Made by a program: the position numbers and the translations under genes | Notes under the pieces: generated by a model | The model's database searches: none | What the model was told of the DNA's origin: nothing | Seen by the model: the letters and a program-made list of their open reading frames with translations, nothing else | NCBI GenBank assembly: GCA_038501195.1 | Contig: JBBPUQ010000009.1 | Location: forward strand, 2,604,001 to 2,668,000 | Direction of reading: 5' to 3' | Source: Nemania diffusa | Taxonomy: Eukaryota > Ascomycota > Sordariomycetes > Xylariales > Xylariaceae | DNA length: 64,000 nt | Part shown: in pieces, positions 59,360 through 64,000 of the stretch | Position numbering within the stretch: the first letter of the stretch is position 1 | How the letters are laid out: every line of letters starts with the position of its first letter

Positions 59360-60563
59360 ATGCTTCTTCAACGGGCAACTTTCAGACTCAATCGTCATCG
59401 CATCTGCTCATCATTCAACGTCGCTAATGTGCACATCCCGAGAACACCATTATTTAAGAGATGCTTTCATATAGAAGGCCTGGCGCTAGCGCCAGTAGTC
59501 TTCGGCGGCTTGTTGGTATCACTGTGGACCTGGAAGTGTTTTATGATGATTGTATTTCAGAATAAGATCATCTACATGCCTGGGCTACCTCCGAACTCTC
59601 GATGGGAAAAAATAAATGACTATAAGGACAGACTAGCCGGGATATCTTGGAGAGAAGAAAGAGTTCGCGCTGCTGATGGGACTGACCTGGCGCTCTGCGT
59701 TGCCGACCTAGAATTGGGGTCCAAAAAGGACTTGCACTCACCGGACACCTCGTTCTATGTTCTCTACTTCCAAGGTTCGCACGCATGCCAGCTGTCTAAA
59801 TATGGCTGAAACTTATCCCCTACTAGGCAATGCTTCATCCATCCCGCCGCGTTTACCAGATCTCTCGTCGACTCTAAGTATGCTGAAAAGAGAGATGGCT
59901 TCTGAGCAGACGAACGTTAGATGCACATTCGTTTGCCTAAGCTATCGAGGATATTGGACCTCGCGGGGTCGACCGACCGAGAAAGGTCTTCGAATCGATT
60001 CTGCTGCCGCGATAGAATGGATTTCGCGCATGCGACAGGGGGCGTCTGGTGAAGGTGCTACGGGCCTCCGAAGCCCAGCGGAGATCGTGCTTTGGGGCCA
60101 AAGCATTGGAGCCGGTGTGGCGACTAACCTGGCCGCCCAGAAGCGTATGCCGGAGAACCTTCATTTGAACTCTCTGATCCTCGAAACGCCATTTACGTCT
60201 ATTCGCGATATGCTAGAGGTGCTCTATCCGCAAAAGTGGCTGCCGTATAAATACCTCTGGCCTTTCTTACGCAATCACCTTGACAGCTGGAAGAACCTCA
60301 AACTCATCGCTAACATGAGCAGCGCAAGGACCTCTATACCCGAGGTCTTGATCGTACAGGCAGCTAAAGACGAACTAGTTCCGGCAGAACTCAGCCAGAA
60401 GCTGTATGAGAGATGCATAGAACTTCAAATACCTGTGCACAAGGTATCGGTTGGCGGTGCTTTCCACAGTGATGCGATGTTCAGAACAGAGGGAAGAAGG
60501 GCCGTTTCCCAGTTCTTAGCGCAGAGATTTAGAGACGCTGAGAGGACCAAATTATTAAGCTGA
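59360..60563 (+). CDS. BEM46-like alpha/beta hydrolase
   Basis: Two exons, 59360-59774 and 59827-60563, with a 52-nt intron, encoding 383 aa. The N-terminus is Arg-rich with few acidic residues (about residues 1-38), and a hydrophobic membrane segment follows (LALAPVVFGGLLVSLW). This suggests a mitochondrial or endomembrane anchor. The hydrolase part shows YVLYFQGNASSIPPRL (oxyanion region), CLSYRGYWTSRGRPTEKGL, the nucleophile elbow WGQSIGAGVA (Ser about 231), an Asp in VQAAKDELVP and a His in GGAFHSD. This fits the ABHD13/BEM46 group, whose substrates are poorly known. It is probably outside the PKS pathway. Confidence 0.85.
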
Positions 60564-62055
60564 GAAATAACATCTAATGCAAATGACTGAGAACTTTGGT
60601 ATCTAGCGACATAATATCAGCACTAACGATAATGCTGCATGCCGTAGCGATGTCCCTCGCCCCCTGAAAATCACCCTCTAGACCTGCCTTGCCCCTTCAA
60701 ATCTAGGCGTGCTCTCACCCTGACCACGTAAGGCTTTCCTATTTCTGAAATATCTCCGCAGCAACAGAATGAAAGCGACTTCATTGCCTCATATCCCTCG
60801 AAATGTCAGCCCCGCAGCGAAATTAATGATCAGCCTATCAATCAACCCGGCGCCCGTTTTCCCCCTACTGCGGATGTCATGCCAAGGGCGCGCCCATCGG
60901 TGGTCAAGTGCCATAGCTGGATAGCGGAGCACATCAGAAAACCCGCAGCTGTGACCTTGCCGGGTGCGAAGACACGCAGGCGCTCAATCGCACCAGATAG
61001 TGTCACAGTGAAGCTTCGGCTTGTATGGAAAATCATCCAACTTGAGATGATATAATGTGTTTTTCAGGTTGTTGGATGTTATCATGAGGTCGAAGGCGAA
61101 GGCAAATTTGATGACTGGTTTCTCGCGTCTTCGAGTCCTCAAGAGGACTTGAATGATGATGGGTCGTTTTATTAATGTGTGGACAATCTAGAGGCCCGAC
61201 AGCGCACAACCTTGCCGCGCCTTCCTCATATCCCAGGGCCATGAGTGTTATACGTTTTAATGCACGGCGCCTTTATGAATCTCGTCGCCTGGGTCTTTGT
61301 CAAGAAGAGATGCAGTCGGTTCTTCAGCCAGCTTAGTTGGTAGTGCGTGTGCCGTTGCTAGTTGATCCGAGCTCGTCCCCACGTCGAAAGCAAAGTCGCC
61401 AGTTTTCATCTCCGCCATCCCGCCTCTGCTATCGCCTGCCCACTCGTAAGAGCCATCCGCGCTGGTCTGTTGGTGAGGACCGTGTCCAGATTCAGAATGA
61501 TAAAGTTGATGATTAGCAGGAATGTTATGAACCAGAGGACCATACCCAGCACGACGAGGAAGGCGATGCCAAAGATCGCAATGAATGTTATCTGCCAGGT
61601 CTGCATCGTCACCTATCTCGAATATTGGAAGGCGTTAACTGTATGTGATGGTTTCTCGAGAATTTCAAAGGCTTTCTTCAGACGATGTGCAACTTGTGTC
61701 TGTGGTGCGAGCTCTTGGGGATACAGGAGTTAGGAGCATAAAGCGTTTAAGGTCTTGAATTTAAACTCTTTTTAACTTTAACTGTTAGTGATATTAACTT
61801 TCGTTCCATTGTGTTATTGTGCGTTTTGAGTATTGAATACCGAAACCATAATGGGCTTGATTTAGGTGATTACAGTGTACTACGCCTCGCATCACCACAG
61901 CAATTCACCACGTATGGGGCGAAAGCGGGACTCGCCACCCTACGAATAGGATGAAAGCATTGTTAAGAGTGAATTGTATTTCAAGTGTAGCATGAATCCT
62001 CATAGATCAATAAAGAACGAGCATGTTGTCAGGCCCCGGCGGGATAGTTGCAATT
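60564..62055. other. Intergenic region with one possible small gene
   Basis: About 1.5 kb. Short minus-strand frames at 60842-61036 and 61033-61242 have no motifs. The hydrophobic frame at 61406-61606 is listed separately as the only candidate. Confidence 0.4.
61406..61606 (-). CDS. Possible small membrane protein, 66 aa
   Basis: From the ATG at 61606 the frame encodes MQTWQITFIAIFGIAFLVVLG followed by a second strongly hydrophobic run (MVLWFITFLLIINFIILN) and a short polar tail. This would give one long or two tight membrane helices. Size and composition fit small fungal membrane proteins. I recognise no family, and an AT-rich chance frame cannot be excluded. Confidence 0.35.
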   Translation of the reverse strand: MQTWQITFIAIFGIAFLVVLGMVLWFITFLLIINFIILNLDTVLTNRPARMALTSGQAIAEAGWRR

Positions 62056-64000
62056 TTAACAATGCTCGGCGTCAAAGTATATCTTTACCTCGACTTCATT
62101 GCTCCAGCCAGAACTCAACCCCATCTCACCCCACGCTTTTTGGATATCAACAGCTAGCACATGACCATCTTTTTGGTCCACAGCAACAGTGTGCAGCGGT
62201 ATCGGCAGGCCTTGAATAGTTATCATGAAATCGCGCTCGATCGACATCTGAGGAAGGTCGGATATATACAATCCTGAGAACTTGTTAGCAATGGTATAAC
62301 GGCCATTGAAACATCCCCTGAGAGAGTAATCTGGTAACCTACCGAGCGTGCCAAGGGTCTTTAACCGTGTAACAGAAATGACCCGTCCAGTGGAGAGGAA
62401 ATCGAAATGGTTCGCGATGATGGCAGCAGCGCCAGTCATCTTTCCAATGAGACCCAACGAGGCAGTGCTCATCTTACCGTTGGTTTCACTATCAAATTGG
62501 GTGACAGGGTACGCGGTAAAGATGTCGTAACCGCCTACTTCCAATTTTACGGCTAGACAAGCCGTCTGTGACTCGTAGTCTATGACTGGACTAAGCCTGC
62601 CACTAGTATGTGACCTTAGAATATACTTGGTTGCAGGCACAACGCCAGGGAAACAGTCAAGCGAGACCATGTCCGTCAATTCATGTGGTCGCGTGTTAAA
62701 CACACCTAGAATAGGCGTCCCTATTGCAGCCTTGCCGTGATAACATCCAACTTTAAGAAGCGCACTATCAATCCCCAAAAGTCAGTTATTTCTATAAAAT
62801 AATATTTTAGGAAGGCTCAGGCGTGTGCATCAGGAATAAGCCAATTAATTGCTACGAACAGGCATTAGAACTTCCAGAATACGTACTCTTCATCATAGCC
62901 AGTGTAGGCGTCGATTGTTTTACCCACCACACTGGGTCGAAGAATCGTAGTCTTGCCACGAGTAGTTAAACCTGTCATCTGGTATATCAAGTCGAGATCA
63001 TGCTGTCCAGGTATATCTGTTATATAAATAGGCCCACCACTAACACATCGCGCAGCAGCGTGGTAGCCAGCGTTCTTATGTAAGGTTTGAAACATATCCC
63101 AGTCTGGTAAAACGTTCAAGTGCTGCGAGAAAAGTGTGTTATGCGCGTTTGCCCATATATGCCAGGGGTGCGATTCTGGCACGTCTGGAAAGTAATCATC
63201 TGAGTTCCGTACTGGGATGGTTGGCCTATTTTGTGGTAGCTGTTGTCGGAACAATATTTGTGGCACTTGTGACATGCATGAAATACTTTTGGCACCAAAG
63301 TGCCGAAGAGAAGCAGTCCAGGCGTCTAGGTAGGTATTCGTAAGCTCCCGGCGGCGTTCCGCTGAAGCCCAAGTGTCTAGCACAAATTGGCCATCTGTCT
63401 TGACTCCGTCTATGCCACACGAGAGCAGAAACCGATAGAAGTCATCATAGAATCTTCCGACGTCTGAGTTGGCGATCACGGTCATGGGCCCATCGATTTC
63501 CCAATCCTCACGACAAACTTGAACCGTCTGATATTGCTGGGCAATATCCCCATGTGGCGATATTCCTCCCCAATATCCAAGTAATGCGCTATCCAAAATT
63601 AGAATAAGTAATTTCCGAACAGTGAAGATCTTAGCTAGCTTTTAAGCCAGACCACAAGATCAAGGCCTACGAAACTAGGGGGGTAAAAGTCTTCGAAGCA
63701 CATACTGCCAAACAGCGACATGTTCAATACTGGGAAGCTTGTCGCAGATCTGAGAGACCGTATGCTTTAGTCCGTTAGGGAAAGCCTTAGGATCAGCTTC
63801 AAATTTCTTCCAGCCGAATGAATTGGAGTTGGGACCTTCAGAATCCACATCCTGCCAATTGTCGTCGATGATTAGATTACTGACGTTAATGTTGTTTTGC
63901 TTCAAGCCGTCTACTGCATTCAATAGTTTGTCTTCGGTTAGGTGCTGTCCAAGTGCATTCCAAGTACCTATTAGTTAAACCCCTGTGAGTAAACGTATAT
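62056..64000 (-). CDS. GH36 raffinose synthase/Sip1-like glycosidase, partial
   Basis: The visible exons are 63967-63706, 63588-62887 and 62764-62056, with introns of 117 and 122 nt. The 5' part lies beyond the right edge of the window. The protein shows the raffinose-synthase/alkaline alpha-galactosidase signatures: TWNALGQHLTEDKLL, LIIDDNWQ, VWHALLGYWGG (formed across the intron), the nucleophile Asp in GIDGVKTDGQ, NAHNTLFSQ, and the acid/base region SGGPIYITDIPG. The end is a beta-rich C-terminal domain with LGVFNTRP. Both catalytic aspartates are visible, so the enzyme is probably active on alpha-galactosides. The CA|GTATGT donor at 63705 was chosen because it gives the family's VWHALLGYW. 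Confidence 0.85.

Overview
The window is nuclear DNA from a filamentous ascomycete (Pezizomycotina). The genes are monocistronic and on both strands. Introns are mostly 44-150 nt with GTRNGT-type donors and CTRAC-type branch points. The gene families (non-reducing polyketide synthase, AflR-type Zn2Cys6 regulator, Pth11/rhodopsin-type membrane protein, DUF3638/DUF3645 giant protein) are typical of this group. The genus cannot be told from the sequence alone. Exon coordinates below were worked out by hand from splice sites, reading phase and family motifs.

Layout. 1-18.2 kb is general chromosome: the end of a C2H2 protein, a HAD hydrolase, an MmgE/PrpD protein, a small Cys-rich protein, a hAT-like MITE, a secreted GH5 beta-1,6-glucanase, a nine-exon protein kinase, a xylose-reductase-type aldo-keto reductase, the PP1 regulator SDS22, and a rhodopsin-domain membrane protein.

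20.5-58.3 kb looks like a secondary-metabolite region. It holds an FAD monooxygenase, an O-methyltransferase, a 3094-aa DUF3638/DUF3645 protein with SF2/SecA-like ATPase motifs, a nested transposon block, a non-reducing PKS (SAT-KS-AT-PT-ACP-ACP-TE, 2169 aa), a divergent short-chain dehydrogenase, an AflR-like regulator, a DHA-type MFS transporter, two uncharacterised proteins and a cytochrome P450. A working model is that the PKS makes an aromatic polyketide, that the FAD monooxygenase, O-methyltransferase, SDR and P450 tailor it, that the MFS pump exports it and that the AflR-like factor switches the genes on. The inventory resembles cercosporin/elsinochrome/naphthopyrone-type clusters, but the product is inference.

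58.3-64 kb returns to general genes: a BEM46-like alpha/beta hydrolase, a possible small membrane protein, and a GH36 raffinose-synthase-like gene that runs off the right edge.

The most unusual items are the giant putative ATPase lying between the PKS and the FMO/OMT pair, the nested MITEs next to it, a small protein with a dense C-terminal cysteine motif, and two clean TIR/TSD-bounded MITEs.
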